In this document: one piece after another, positions 1-7,862 of the stretch
Layout: each line of letters opens with the position of its first letter
Position numbering within the stretch: the stretch's first letter is position 1
Assembly (NCBI GenBank): GCA_905235695.1
Contig: CAJOMW010000005.1
Location: forward strand, 1 to 28,291
Reading direction: 5' to 3'
Origin: an uncultured Clostridia bacterium
GTDB taxonomy: Bacteria; Bacillota; Clostridia; Oscillospirales; CAG-382
Length of the DNA stretch: 28,291 nucleotides
The notes under the pieces: generated by a model
What the model saw: only the letters and a program-made list of their open reading frames with translations
Database searches by the model: none
What the model was told of the DNA's origin: nothing
Made by a program: the position numbers and the translations under genes

Positions 1-195
1 TTATCCTTTCTTGAGTTTATTTGACGGGAACGAATTTCCACGCACTTGTTATTTTAGACGTTTTTTCCGTTCAACTGTTATTTTACACCAAACAGTCCGT
101 GATGTCAATACTTTTGCCGTATCATTGGCACTGACTTTGAATAATATTCCAAAATCCCGACAAAAATAAATCAAAAGAATATCGGAGGTTTTGAA

Positions 196-510
196 ATGAT
201 AAAGGGCTGTACCAAAAGAGTAATAGTTGTAAAGGACGTAGACAGCAAATTCTTCGACGAGGCTTTTTTCATAGTCCGTCCCGGTCTGTCAAAGACGAAA
301 TACGGCGAGGAGGACTATCTCTCGGAGGCAGGCAAAATAGTCAGGAAGAACGGCGAGCCGTTCGCAAAGGACAATCCGCCTTATTTTGCCGCCGTTGGTG
401 AGAAAAAGAAACGAAGAAGCAGGTTGCGCGACTTGCTGCTCTTTTTCTTCGGATTCTGGACGTCGGTCGTGCTGTGTTCCCTTATATATTATTCAGGAAT
501 TCTGATATGA
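196..510 (+). CDS. Small conserved-type membrane protein, function unknown
   Basis: The 104-residue product has a soluble N-terminal part that begins MIKGCTKRVIVVKDVDSKFF, a basic stretch KKKRRSRLR near residues 70-79, and one C-terminal hydrophobic segment at about residues 80-102. This suggests a protein anchored by its C-terminus with a cytoplasmic basic flank. The start is supported by the ribosome binding site CGGAGG 7 bases upstream of the ATG. Small proteins with a similar 'VIVVK...FDEAFFIVR' opening occur in Clostridia without a known function; this is recollection, not a search result. The 3' end overlaps the convergent M42-like gene by 29 bp. I see no other gene in the first 195 bases, which are AT-rich. 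Confidence 0.7.
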   Translation: MIKGCTKRVIVVKDVDSKFFDEAFFIVRPGLSKTKYGEEDYLSEAGKIVRKNGEPFAKDNPPYFAAVGEKKKRRSRLRDLLLFFFGFWTSVVLCSLIYYSGILI

Positions 511-1414
511 CGTGCGAGATGTTTGTGATTTTTTCGGCGTTCACCTGCTCGCGAACAGTGCCGATGTTTTTCGTCGGCATGAGCAGTACGCCGGTTTTTG
601 CGCCGTGTCCGGCACTCTGCACGCGCGAAGCATCCGACACGCTCTGAACGTTTACCGTCCGCTTTAATTCAACGCCGCACGCATCTGCGGCTTTTTCTAT
701 TTTTTCGGTGACTTCTTCGCTTGCGGTCATGGTCTTGTCGAGTATCTTTAAGCCCTCCCGGTCGCCGTCATATGGCTCGACTACGAGAGAAACGTCCGGC
801 TCCTCAGAAAAAGCCGCCTGGTATGCTCCCCGAAGTCCGAGCTCTTTCTGCACGCAGAAGACGAACACTGTCTCCGTATCTTCCGCAACGACGCTTTCGG
901 CCGCATCGCACATAGCCGCAGCACAGCTTTTGACGCCGGCGCCGTGAGCGTACATATTTCCGTTTTTGAGAAAAGCCGCATCCGAGTCAAAGTATATTAT
1001 ATCGCCCTGGGAGAAGTGGCTTTTTGCCTCGTCGCCGCTCGAAAAGCCAAATGAGGCGTAAGTGCGGTCGAACCAGGCGCTGTCGGCGGCGTCCGGGAGC
1101 AGAAGCCCGCTGACGGAGCCGTCTTCGGAGCTGATTTTTGCGTACAGTGCGGACCTGAAGTCTATTCCGCCGAGAGGGGATACGCGGACGCAGCCGTTAT
1201 CCTCTATGAAGGTTACTATAAGCCCTGCGGCGTCGACGTTTGTGAAGACCGCCGCCTTTTTTTCGCCGCTTCCCTTCTTTGCAATGAGATTTCCGCACTT
1301 GTCGGTGTACGTATCGTAATTTTTTTCTTCAAGGTACTCTTTTATCTTTGATATGAGGCCGTTTTCCGCCCCGGAAGCCGTGTTTATATTTAAAAATGTG
1401 TTTATTGTGCTCAT
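482..1414 (-). CDS. M42 peptidase-like protein with degenerate active site (probable pseudoenzyme)
   Basis: This 310-residue protein is the last gene of a three-gene operon, 16 bases after the 339-aa M42 peptidase. The overall M42 layout remains: N-terminal 'SGAENGL', 'GNLIA' near 41-45, the dimerisation-domain start 'VSPLGGIDFRS', 'VQKELGLRGA' at 188-197 and a C-terminal 'VRVQ-AGHGAKTGVLLMPTKN'-like region. The ligands are mostly gone. The usual H-x-D is N59-V-D61, the bridging Asp of the 'LDD' motif is replaced by GAGV at 158-161, the catalytic Glu of the Glu-Glu pair is K190 (E191 remains), and the C-terminal ligand His is missing ('TKNIGT'). Peptidase activity is therefore unlikely. A regulatory or hetero-oligomeric partner of the two upstream paralogues is an inference. 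The reading frame is intact over the full length, which argues against recent pseudogenisation. Confidence 0.75.
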   Translation of the reverse strand: MSTINTFLNINTASGAENGLISKIKEYLEEKNYDTYTDKCGNLIAKKGSGEKKAAVFTNVDAAGLIVTFIEDNGCVRVSPLGGIDFRSALYAKISSEDGSVSGLLLPDAADSAWFDRTYASFGFSSGDEAKSHFSQGDIIYFDSDAAFLKNGNMYAHGAGVKSCAAAMCDAAESVVAEDTETVFVFCVQKELGLRGAYQAAFSEEPDVSLVVEPYDGDREGLKILDKTMTASEEVTEKIEKAADACGVELKRTVNVQSVSDASRVQSAGHGAKTGVLLMPTKNIGTVREQVNAEKITNISHVISEFLNNI

Positions 1415-1430
1415 TTTATCCGCTCCGATC

Positions 1431-2450
1431 TTACTTTATTATCTCGTCGAGATTTTCGTCCACTGCCTTTGCAAGGGCAATGCATGCATCCATATCGCTT
1501 ACAGACGCAACGCACGACTGGGTGTGTATATAGCGGCAGGGAAGAGATATGGCGCAAACCCTTACCCCGTCGTTGCTTCTCTGTATTGACGAAGCGTCCG
1601 TGCCGCCGGCTATCTTGCTCTTTGTCTGCGTCTTTATGCCTTTTTCTTCGGCGATTTTCCTTATATTTTTGTATAGACGCCTGTCATACAGCGTTCCGCC
1701 GTCCATAAACGGAACTACCGCTCCGCTTCCCGGTGCGCAGACCTTGTCTTTTTCCTCGGTTTCCGGAAGATCGGAAGCCGTCGTGCTCTCGAGTATCACA
1801 GCAATGCCCGGCCTTATTTCGTTTGAAGCGGCTATCGCTCCGACTCCGCCGAGCTCTTCTCCGAGCGTAAAGGCGAAATACGAGTCGTTTTCAAGGTCTG
1901 ATTTTATCATCTGCACCATGACAAGACAGCCGAATCTGTCGTCGAGCGCCTTTGAGCGCACAGCATCGTCTCCGAAAACGCAGAAGTCGTTCTCAAATGC
2001 GGCGTATTTTGCGTATACACCGAGCTTTTCAGACTCCCCGCGCGACCTTGTGCCTATGTCTATATACATATCGTCCGCCGATATTCCCTTGCCCTTTTCC
2101 TTTATGAGATGCACGGGCTTTGAGCAGACGACGCCCTTTATGCGGTTTTCTCCTATAACGACACGCTTTGAGAGCAGTACCTCGCTCGCCATGCCTACCT
2201 GATCGAACAACAGAGTCCCGTCGTCGTTTATGTGTTTTATCATGAACCCGACCTCGTCGAGATGTGCGGCGTACATAACGGTCTCTTTCGGCGCTTTTCT
2301 GCCCTTTTTGAAGGCTATGAGGTTGCCTGTCTTGTCAAAATACAGCTCGTCGCAGTACTCTTTTATCTCTTCTGCGATAAGCAGTGCGACCTCCTTCTCG
2401 TCGCCCGAAACGCCGCTTGCGTCGCAGAGCTTTTTCAGCAGATCAAGCAT
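1431..2450 (-). CDS. M42 family metallo-aminopeptidase
   Basis: The 339-residue protein has every M42 hallmark: H63-x-D65 in 'AAHLDEVGF', bridging Asp170 in 'ALDDRFG', Glu198-Glu199 in 'LGEELGGVGA', Glu221 in 'VILEST' and His309 in 'CRYIHTQS'. M42 enzymes are cytosolic di-metal aminopeptidases that form large tetrahedral dodecamers and trim short peptides after proteasome-like or Clp proteolysis. Some are annotated as CelM endoglucanase, which is generally regarded as a misnomer. The gene starts 2 bases after the stop of the upstream M42 gene, with an AAAGGAGG ribosome binding site lying inside that gene's end, so the pair is translationally linked. Its length is normal for the family. The exact substrate cannot be read from the sequence. 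Confidence 0.9.
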   Translation of the reverse strand: MLDLLKKLCDASGVSGDEKEVALLIAEEIKEYCDELYFDKTGNLIAFKKGRKAPKETVMYAAHLDEVGFMIKHINDDGTLLFDQVGMASEVLLSKRVVIGENRIKGVVCSKPVHLIKEKGKGISADDMYIDIGTRSRGESEKLGVYAKYAAFENDFCVFGDDAVRSKALDDRFGCLVMVQMIKSDLENDSYFAFTLGEELGGVGAIAASNEIRPGIAVILESTTASDLPETEEKDKVCAPGSGAVVPFMDGGTLYDRRLYKNIRKIAEEKGIKTQTKSKIAGGTDASSIQRSNDGVRVCAISLPCRYIHTQSCVASVSDMDACIALAKAVDENLDEIIK

Positions 2451-2452
2451 CT

Positions 2453-3532
2453 TTACGCCTCCTTTAAGTTTACCGCACCGTCTTTAAGCGACGGGTAGTC
2501 GAGGACTGTCTTTTCGAGGAGCCTTGCGCAGTTTTCAACGTCTGAGAGCGATACGCACTCGCAGTAGGTGTGCATATTTTTAAGCGGTATCGACAGCACG
2601 GCGCAGGGTATGCCGTTTTTCTGTATAAATGTCGCGTTTGTTCCGGTAGAGGTCATCTCGACGACCGACTGGCAGGGTATACCGTATTTTTTTGCGGTGT
2701 TTACGATAAAGTCCGTGAGCGCTCTCTTTATAGTTGCGGAATATGACACTCCGGCGCCGTCGCCCATTATCAGCGACTCAAACCGTCTTACTCCCTCGGT
2801 AAAAGCGAAGTTTACGTCGAGGACGATGCACGCATCGGCGTCCGTAAGCGCATAGGGAAGCGTTTTTGCGCCGAGCTGAGTTTTTTCCTCTCCGACGGCA
2901 AGGTGTGCGTAAACGTCAACCTCAACGTCCTTATCCGAAAGGAGCTGAGCGGCTCTCAGAACAGCTCCGACGCATGCCTTGTCGTCAAGGCCGGGTGAGG
3001 TTATTACGTCTTCGCCGAGCATAGCCGGCTCACAGCAGAAGCCTATCGGCGTTCCGACCTCGACGATTTTCAAAAGCTCCTCTTTTTTGTATCCCGTATC
3101 GACAAACAGATCCGACACCTTGAGATTTGACTTGTCTGCGCCGTGCGAGAGATGCGGCGGCACAGATGTGAAAAATCCGCGCACAGTCTCTTTTCCGTAT
3201 ATCAGAACGGGGCTTGAGGGCAGGATAAGCGGATCTATGCCGCCTATATTTACAACCCTGAGGAAGCCGCCGTCGAGCACCTCCGAAACTGCAAAGCCGA
3301 CGGTATCAACATGTGCGTCAAAGACGAGCTTTTTTGCCCCGCTTATACCGGACTTATGTGACAGGAGTATGCTTCCCGACGGGAGCAGCTCCCATTCCTG
3401 CCAGAATCCGCGGCTTTCTGATGCGGCAAGGGCTGCCGCGTCTTTTATGCGGCGGCTCTCATAGCCGCTCACAGTGGGGATGGATATGAGCTTCTTCAGA
3501 AGCTCGAAGAGGTTTTGGTGGTTAGTTTGCAT
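2453..3532 (-). CDS. M42 family metallopeptidase, first gene of the M42 operon
   Basis: The 359-residue protein carries the full set of M42 residues: H74-x-D76 in 'FDAHVDTVGF', Asp183 in 'PGLDDKACVG', Glu215-Glu216 in 'AVGEEKTQLG', Asp239 in 'IVLDVNF' and His321 in 'KNMHTYCE'. The peptidase domain is interrupted after 'DTVGF' by the usual family insert (roughly residues 85-170), which drives oligomerisation. It is predicted to be a cytosolic aminopeptidase. The ATG is preceded by CGGAG with 7 bases of spacing. It heads a tightly packed set of three M42 paralogues; the second is also canonical and the third is degenerate. No clear promoter could be picked in the short AT-rich gap before the inverted-repeat element at 3583. 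Confidence 0.88.
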   Translation of the reverse strand: MQTNHQNLFELLKKLISIPTVSGYESRRIKDAAALAASESRGFWQEWELLPSGSILLSHKSGISGAKKLVFDAHVDTVGFAVSEVLDGGFLRVVNIGGIDPLILPSSPVLIYGKETVRGFFTSVPPHLSHGADKSNLKVSDLFVDTGYKKEELLKIVEVGTPIGFCCEPAMLGEDVITSPGLDDKACVGAVLRAAQLLSDKDVEVDVYAHLAVGEEKTQLGAKTLPYALTDADACIVLDVNFAFTEGVRRFESLIMGDGAGVSYSATIKRALTDFIVNTAKKYGIPCQSVVEMTSTGTNATFIQKNGIPCAVLSIPLKNMHTYCECVSLSDVENCARLLEKTVLDYPSLKDGAVNLKEA

Positions 3533-3582
3533 AGGTTTCTCCGAAATCTATTTAAAGTGTTTTTTTGTGGGTGAGGTGTGGC

Positions 3583-3858
3583 TTTTTATATTCTTTTTCT
3601 GTTGCTCTGCTGAGCAAAGTTGTAGATACCAAAGCGCCTTTGGCGCTTTGGGGATACGTTATGTTCTTTTTGCTCGTGCAAAAAGAACCAAAAAGCACGT
3701 TTTCTTTCTCTTGTAAGAGAAAGAAAAGGGAAAGAGAACTGCGTCGTCGCATAACGGGTTCCGTGCTTCGCACTCCACAGATGCGACACGACGGTTCTAA
3801 GCCCCGTTTTTCTGCCCTTACAACGGGCTACATCAAAGCTTTTGCTTTAGTGCCTCAA
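3583..3858 (+). repeat. Left arm: three perfect hairpins plus conserved tail
   Basis: Hairpins in order: 3629-3651 (CCAAAGCGCC, loop TTT), 3663-3688 (GTTCTTTTTGC, loop TCGT) and 3700-3727 (TTTTCTTTCTCTT, loop GT). They are followed by the conserved tail with CGTCGTCGCATAACGGGTT. The outer end begins at a TTTTTAT-TTCTTTTT tract before GTTGCTCTGCT. Confidence 0.75.
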
Positions 3859-4179
3859 ATTTCTTCGGTGGAGTTGCTCATATAGAGAATGTTGCACGTT
3901 TCCGCGCCATGGCAAGTTTTGCGGTCACGAGACTGCAGAGAAGGCGCGGTTTTGATGAGGCTTATGCAGTGGTACTTTATTGCTTTTGCAAGTGGTATGC
4001 GCTGCTTTCTGCTTCTTTTTCGGTGCATATCTATGCATACATATCTTGCAGTCGTTCTTTTCATAACGGCTTTTAAAAGAGCTGCAAAGCAATCTTTACC
4101 ACAGCAACCCACTAATGATATGAGAAGCAATGGGTGTCGCCGATATAAAAAAGTTACATATAGCCTTGTTGAAGGCGTG
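3859..4179. other. Spacer between the two inverted element copies
   Basis: The 321-base centre has no gene I can support. A minor inverted pair CCGCGCC (3902-3908) and GGCGCGG (3943-3949) could form a long-loop stem. Open frames on either strand give Cys- and Arg-rich translations without family features. Confidence 0.5.
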
Positions 4180-4469
4180 TTGAGGCACAAAAGCCAATGC
4201 TTTTATATAGCCCTCTGTAAGCCCACCGAGATTTCGCATGGCACCGTCGTCGCATCTGTGGAGTGCGAAGCACGGAACCCGTTATGCGACGACGCAGCCC
4301 TTAGATTTCCCCTTCCCGCAAGAGGGAAGGGGAAAAATCTTTTGGTACTTTTCTTTTTCAAGAAAAGTACGTAACACGTATCCCCAAAGCACCAAAGGTG
4401 CTTTTTGCGCTATGAAGCGCTTTGGATACTGCACCTGCGCTTAGCAGAGCAACATAAAAAGAATAAAAA
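4180..4469 (-). repeat. Right arm: second element copy in inverted orientation
   Basis: Read on the minus strand it follows the left arm. Its hairpins are at 4386-4404 (AAAGCACC, loop AAA), 4345-4370 (GTACTTTTCTT, loop TTTC) and 4306-4335 (TTTCCCCTTCCC, loop GCAAGA). The stems differ in sequence from the left arm but remain fully paired, and an insertion of about 25 bases lies near the first hairpin. Confidence 0.75.
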
Positions 4470-4483
4470 CTGCTATGTTGACG

Positions 4484-6778
4484 TCAGCCGTCAATGTCGA
4501 AGCCTTCGCTCATCTTCTTTTCGGGGTATATGTATACCGGCTTCATCATGTTGGCAAGCCCCGTGAATTTGTTCATTCTGATATTGTTGTCTATCATCTC
4601 GCTCATAATGCTCAGCTTTCCCGTGAGTATTACGAGGCTCTGCGCACGCGTTACCGCCGTGTACAGCATATTCCGCGTCATAAGCCCTCTCGGACAGTCG
4701 AGAAGAGGTATTATCACGGCTCTGTATTCGCTCCCCTGACTCTTGTGGACGGTTATTGCGTAGGCGTGCTCTATGTCGTCAAAGGAAGCAAGGTCCAGCG
4801 TAACTATCCGCGAGTCGTCAAATCGGAACGTCACGAGCTGATTTTCTTCGTCTATTTCTTCTATGAAGCCTATATCGCCGTTGAATATGCCGCTTCCGCT
4901 CCTGCCGTCGTCTGCGTGCCACTCGGCGTCGTAGTTGTTGCGTATCTGCATTATCTTGTCTCCCTCGCGGAAGAGGACATTGTGCGAGGTGAACTCTTTT
5001 TTGCCGACGGATGGCGGATTGAACAGCTCGCGCATCACGAGGTTTATCGCCGCCGTTCCGGCTTCGCCCTTCCGGGACGGGCATATTATCTGTATGTCCT
5101 CGAGCGAGTTGAAGCCGTATGCCCTCGGAAGTCTTTCCCTGCACAGCTCTTTCGCAAGCTCCTGTACTTCTTTTCCCGTCCTTCTCGGCATGAAGAAAAA
5201 GTCCTTGCCCTTGTTGTCGACCGGGGGCATTTTTCCGCTGTTTATCAGATGTGCGCTCGTAACTATCAGACTGTCCTTGCTCTGGCGGAATATTTCATTC
5301 AGCCTTACGACTATAAAGCTGCGGCACTTTATTATGTCCCCGAATACGTCGCCCGCACCGACCGGCGGAAGCTGATCCGCATCGCCGATAAGTATCAGGC
5401 GAGTGCCGGGCTTCAGCGCTCGCAGAAGTGCGGAAAAAAGAAATATGTCGACCATTGACGCTTCGTCTACTATGACGGCGCCGTAATCGAGCGGATTGTC
5501 CTCGTTTCTCTGGAACTCCAGCCTGTCGTCGGACGTGTATTCGCACTCGAGCAGACGGTGGAGCGTCTTTGCGTTCATTTCCGTGGCGTAGGTCATGCGC
5601 TTTGCCGCTCTTCCGGTAGGTGCGGCAAGGCACACCGATATCTCAAGGCGGCTGAACATTGCTATTATCGCGCGAATTACCGTGGTCTTGCCTGTTCCCG
5701 GTCCGCCCGTTACGACAACTACGCCCTCGCTCGTCGAAAAGCGTATGGCGTCCGCCTGGAACGGTGCGAATTTTATTCCGGTCTCCTTTTCAACCTTCGC
5801 TATCTCGGCGTCTGCATCGAGGAGCGGAATGTCGAGCTTTGTGTCGCAGAGAAGCTTCAGCTTTTCCGCACAGTATTTTTCTGTCCTGTATACGTTTTCG
5901 AGGTATATCGCAGTGGTTTCTCCGTATTTTACCGCAACTATCTCCGCCCTGTGCGAGAGAATGACCACGCACTCCTGCACCTGCTCCCTCGTGACGGAGA
6001 GTATGTCCGACGCCTTTGAGAGGAGCAGGTCGAGCGGAAGATAACAGTTTCCGCTTCGGTTCAGCTCGATGTACAGCACATACTTTATGCCTGCTATTAT
6101 TCTGTCCTCGTCGTCGTTTTCAAATCCGAGATTTTTTGCTATCGTGTCGGCTCTCTCAAAGCCTACGCCGTCTATCTCGTCGCAGAGCAGATACGGATTG
6201 TTCCTCAAAATGTCTATTGCGGCGTTGCCCCACTGCTTGTACACCTTGAGGGCGAGATTCGGCGAGAGCATACCCTGAAAATAGAGCATGACCTGACGCA
6301 TACCGTACTGATTTCTGAAGCTCTCGGCTATCTGTGCGGCTTTTTTTGGCGATATACCCTTTATATCGGCGAGCCATTCGGGGTGTTCTTCTATCACGTT
6401 CAGGGAGTCCTCGCCGTAAAGGTCCACTATCCTCTTGGCGGTGACGGGACCTATGCCCTTCACAGCGCCCGAGGACAGGTACGTAAGAATTGCGGATGAG
6501 GTGGCAGGAAGCTCCTTGCTGTAGGAGGTGACAGAAAACTGCTTTCCGTAGGTGGGGTGATTTACCCATTCGCCCTCCGCCGATATCATCTCTCCCTCGC
6601 TTACGGCAGGGATGGTTCCGACAAGAGTTATAGGCTCGCCGTCGGAGTCAATGACGCATATCGTGTAGCCGTTGTCGGCGTTCTGAAAGACTACGTCCTC
6701 TATTATCCCCTTGACGTGCAGAGATGTGCCGGGGGATTTTTCAAGCTCTGTTTCGTTTCCTTTTTCTTTTTCAGTCAT
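4484..6778 (-). CDS. recD2: ATP-dependent DNA helicase RecD2
   Basis: The 764-residue protein matches the RecD2 family (superfamily 1B, 5'-3' helicase acting in DNA repair and replication-fork maintenance in bacteria without RecBC). In order there is an N-terminal OB-like region (about 20-90), helix-hairpin-helix motifs at 106-121 ('VKGIGPVTAKRI'), 139-153 and 203-218, Walker A GGPGTGKTT at 358-366, Walker B 'VIVDEASMVD' at 435-444, 'GDADQLPPVGAGD' at 465-477, and the C-terminal UvrD-like 'YAITVHKSQGSEY' block. Its length is typical. The ATG has a GGAGG site 5 bases upstream. It is the last gene of the ruvC-to-recD2 run, 94 bases after the small membrane protein gene. A short TTGACG/CGTCAA stem overlaps its stop codon. 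Confidence 0.95.
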   Translation of the reverse strand: MTEKEKGNETELEKSPGTSLHVKGIIEDVVFQNADNGYTICVIDSDGEPITLVGTIPAVSEGEMISAEGEWVNHPTYGKQFSVTSYSKELPATSSAILTYLSSGAVKGIGPVTAKRIVDLYGEDSLNVIEEHPEWLADIKGISPKKAAQIAESFRNQYGMRQVMLYFQGMLSPNLALKVYKQWGNAAIDILRNNPYLLCDEIDGVGFERADTIAKNLGFENDDEDRIIAGIKYVLYIELNRSGNCYLPLDLLLSKASDILSVTREQVQECVVILSHRAEIVAVKYGETTAIYLENVYRTEKYCAEKLKLLCDTKLDIPLLDADAEIAKVEKETGIKFAPFQADAIRFSTSEGVVVVTGGPGTGKTTVIRAIIAMFSRLEISVCLAAPTGRAAKRMTYATEMNAKTLHRLLECEYTSDDRLEFQRNEDNPLDYGAVIVDEASMVDIFLFSALLRALKPGTRLILIGDADQLPPVGAGDVFGDIIKCRSFIVVRLNEIFRQSKDSLIVTSAHLINSGKMPPVDNKGKDFFFMPRRTGKEVQELAKELCRERLPRAYGFNSLEDIQIICPSRKGEAGTAAINLVMRELFNPPSVGKKEFTSHNVLFREGDKIMQIRNNYDAEWHADDGRSGSGIFNGDIGFIEEIDEENQLVTFRFDDSRIVTLDLASFDDIEHAYAITVHKSQGSEYRAVIIPLLDCPRGLMTRNMLYTAVTRAQSLVILTGKLSIMSEMIDNNIRMNKFTGLANMMKPVYIYPEKKMSEGFDIDG

Positions 6779-6872
6779 GGTGCCTCCGCCAACGTCTGAA
6801 TTTTGCTTTTACTTTCACAAGTCCGCTTTATACGGCGCAAAGGACTGTATAAAGCGGCTTATTTCTCTTATT

Positions 6873-7178
6873 TTACTCCAAAAACACGTTGTCGTATTCC
6901 TCGGACAGCCTGTCAAAGACCTCTCTGTCCGTCTTTACGTTTTCGGAAAGTACGATGCCGTCAAATATTTCGGAGTAGTCGCCGAAGATAAAGCGGCTTT
7001 CGGCGAATCTTATCAGATACTCCACGTTTTCGCTCTCGCACGACTCGACGTATATTTTGCATGACGAGCCGGACTTTTTCTGTACGTAAGTATCGAGCAA
7101 GTGCCTTATGAAGTCGTAAACCCCCATAATGGCGAAAAATACAATAATTATCTGAAGCATGACGTTTAATATCTGCAT
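6873..7178 (-). CDS. Small protein with N-terminal membrane segment, function unknown
   Basis: A 101-residue product starts MQILNVMLQIIIVFFAIMGV; the first ~20 residues form one hydrophobic helix, followed by an acidic soluble domain ending 'SEEYDNVFLE'. I chose the ATG at 7178 because a GAGGG ribosome binding site lies about 8 bases upstream. The longer frame opening at 7223 has no ribosome binding site and would add a non-hydrophobic basic leader. I do not recognise the family. It lies between maf and recD2 in the same direction, so co-transcription is likely, but this gives no functional hint. Confidence 0.65.
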   Translation of the reverse strand: MQILNVMLQIIIVFFAIMGVYDFIRHLLDTYVQKKSGSSCKIYVESCESENVEYLIRFAESRFIFGDYSEIFDGIVLSENVKTDREVFDRLSEEYDNVFLE

Positions 7179-7274
7179 AGTAACCCTCTTTTTCAGGATA
7201 ATAATGAACGGCCGCGTCGCCATGCGGCGCAGAGCGGCTCGTTACATTATATTTTTTATGCAAATAAAACGTGT

Positions 7275-7859
7275 CTAATCGAAATTTTCCAGAGCTATGC
7301 CGAACTCCCTCTTTGCGGCCTCGCAAACAGCGCAAACGGGAAGCCCCATGACGTTGAAGTAATCTCCGTCTATCTTTTCGACGAACACCGAGCCCTTTTC
7401 CTGTATGCCGTAAGCGCCGGCCTTGTCCATCGGCTCGCCGCTTGCAACGTAAGCTCTTATATCTTCGTCCGAAAGCTCCCTGAAATATACCTTTGTGCTG
7501 ACGTGCGATGTGTAGCTCTTTTCTCCTCTGCACAGGGTAAAGCCGGTGTACACTTCATGTACCGTGCCGGATAACAGCCCCAGAGTTCTTCGCGCATCCT
7601 CCTCGTCGCTCGGCTTTCCGATTATCCTTCCGCCATAGACGACGACCGTGTCCGCCGAAATAACGAATACGTCCTCCGACGACAGCTTTTTTGATATTTG
7701 CCTTGCTTTCCGCCTCGATATTTCACATACCGCATCGACGGGAGAAGTGCCTTCGGCTATGCTCTCGTCGGCGTCTGACGGCATTACCTCATATCTTGCG
7801 CCGATATTTGTGAGTATCTCGGAGCGCCTCGGAGACTTTGACGCGAGAATTATTCTCAT
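7275..7859 (-). CDS. maf: Maf family nucleoside triphosphate pyrophosphatase
   Basis: The 194-residue protein opens with the Maf signature 'ILASKSPRRSEIL' (residues 4-16). It has the catalytic-site 'ISADTVVV' with Asp70, the 'GKPSDEEDARR' loop and the C-terminal 'DKAGAYGIQ...GDYFNVMGLP' block. Maf proteins hydrolyse non-canonical or modified NTPs to NMPs (dTTP/UTP or m7GTP, depending on subgroup), so they act as house-cleaning enzymes and have been linked to septum formation in Bacillus. The gene starts 3 bases after the glyA stop, without a strong ribosome binding site of its own, so translation is probably coupled to glyA. The substrate subgroup is not assigned. Confidence 0.93.
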   Translation of the reverse strand: MRIILASKSPRRSEILTNIGARYEVMPSDADESIAEGTSPVDAVCEISRRKARQISKKLSSEDVFVISADTVVVYGGRIIGKPSDEEDARRTLGLLSGTVHEVYTGFTLCRGEKSYTSHVSTKVYFRELSDEDIRAYVASGEPMDKAGAYGIQEKGSVFVEKIDGDYFNVMGLPVCAVCEAAKREFGIALENFD

Positions 7860-7862
7860 ATC

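Larger units (their letters stand above)
3583..4469. repeat. Large inverted-repeat region made of two diverged copies of one hairpin-rich element
   Basis: This is the 950-base gap between the M42 operon and recD2. The left arm is 3583-3858 and the right arm 4180-4469 in inverse orientation, around a 321-base spacer. The best matched block is GCGTCGTCGCATAACGGGTT with the following GCACTCCACAGATGCGAC part (left about 3741-3790), matched in reverse at about 4246-4298. Each arm holds three consecutive hairpins at matching places but with different stem sequences. No convincing gene is present: the ORFs here have no recognisable product and one strand mirrors the other. It may be a pair of dispersed non-coding repeats or a MITE-like element. 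Confidence 0.8.

Noticed and set aside
3855..4374. Open frames on both strands inside the inverted-repeat region
   Set aside because: They extend across hairpins and the repeat arms, have no ribosome binding sites and no recognisable product; the region is better explained as non-coding repeats.
4475..5458. Long plus-strand open frame of 327 codons
   Set aside because: It lies opposite recD2, whose motifs are unambiguous; the plus-strand translation is Tyr/Val/Arg-rich without family features.
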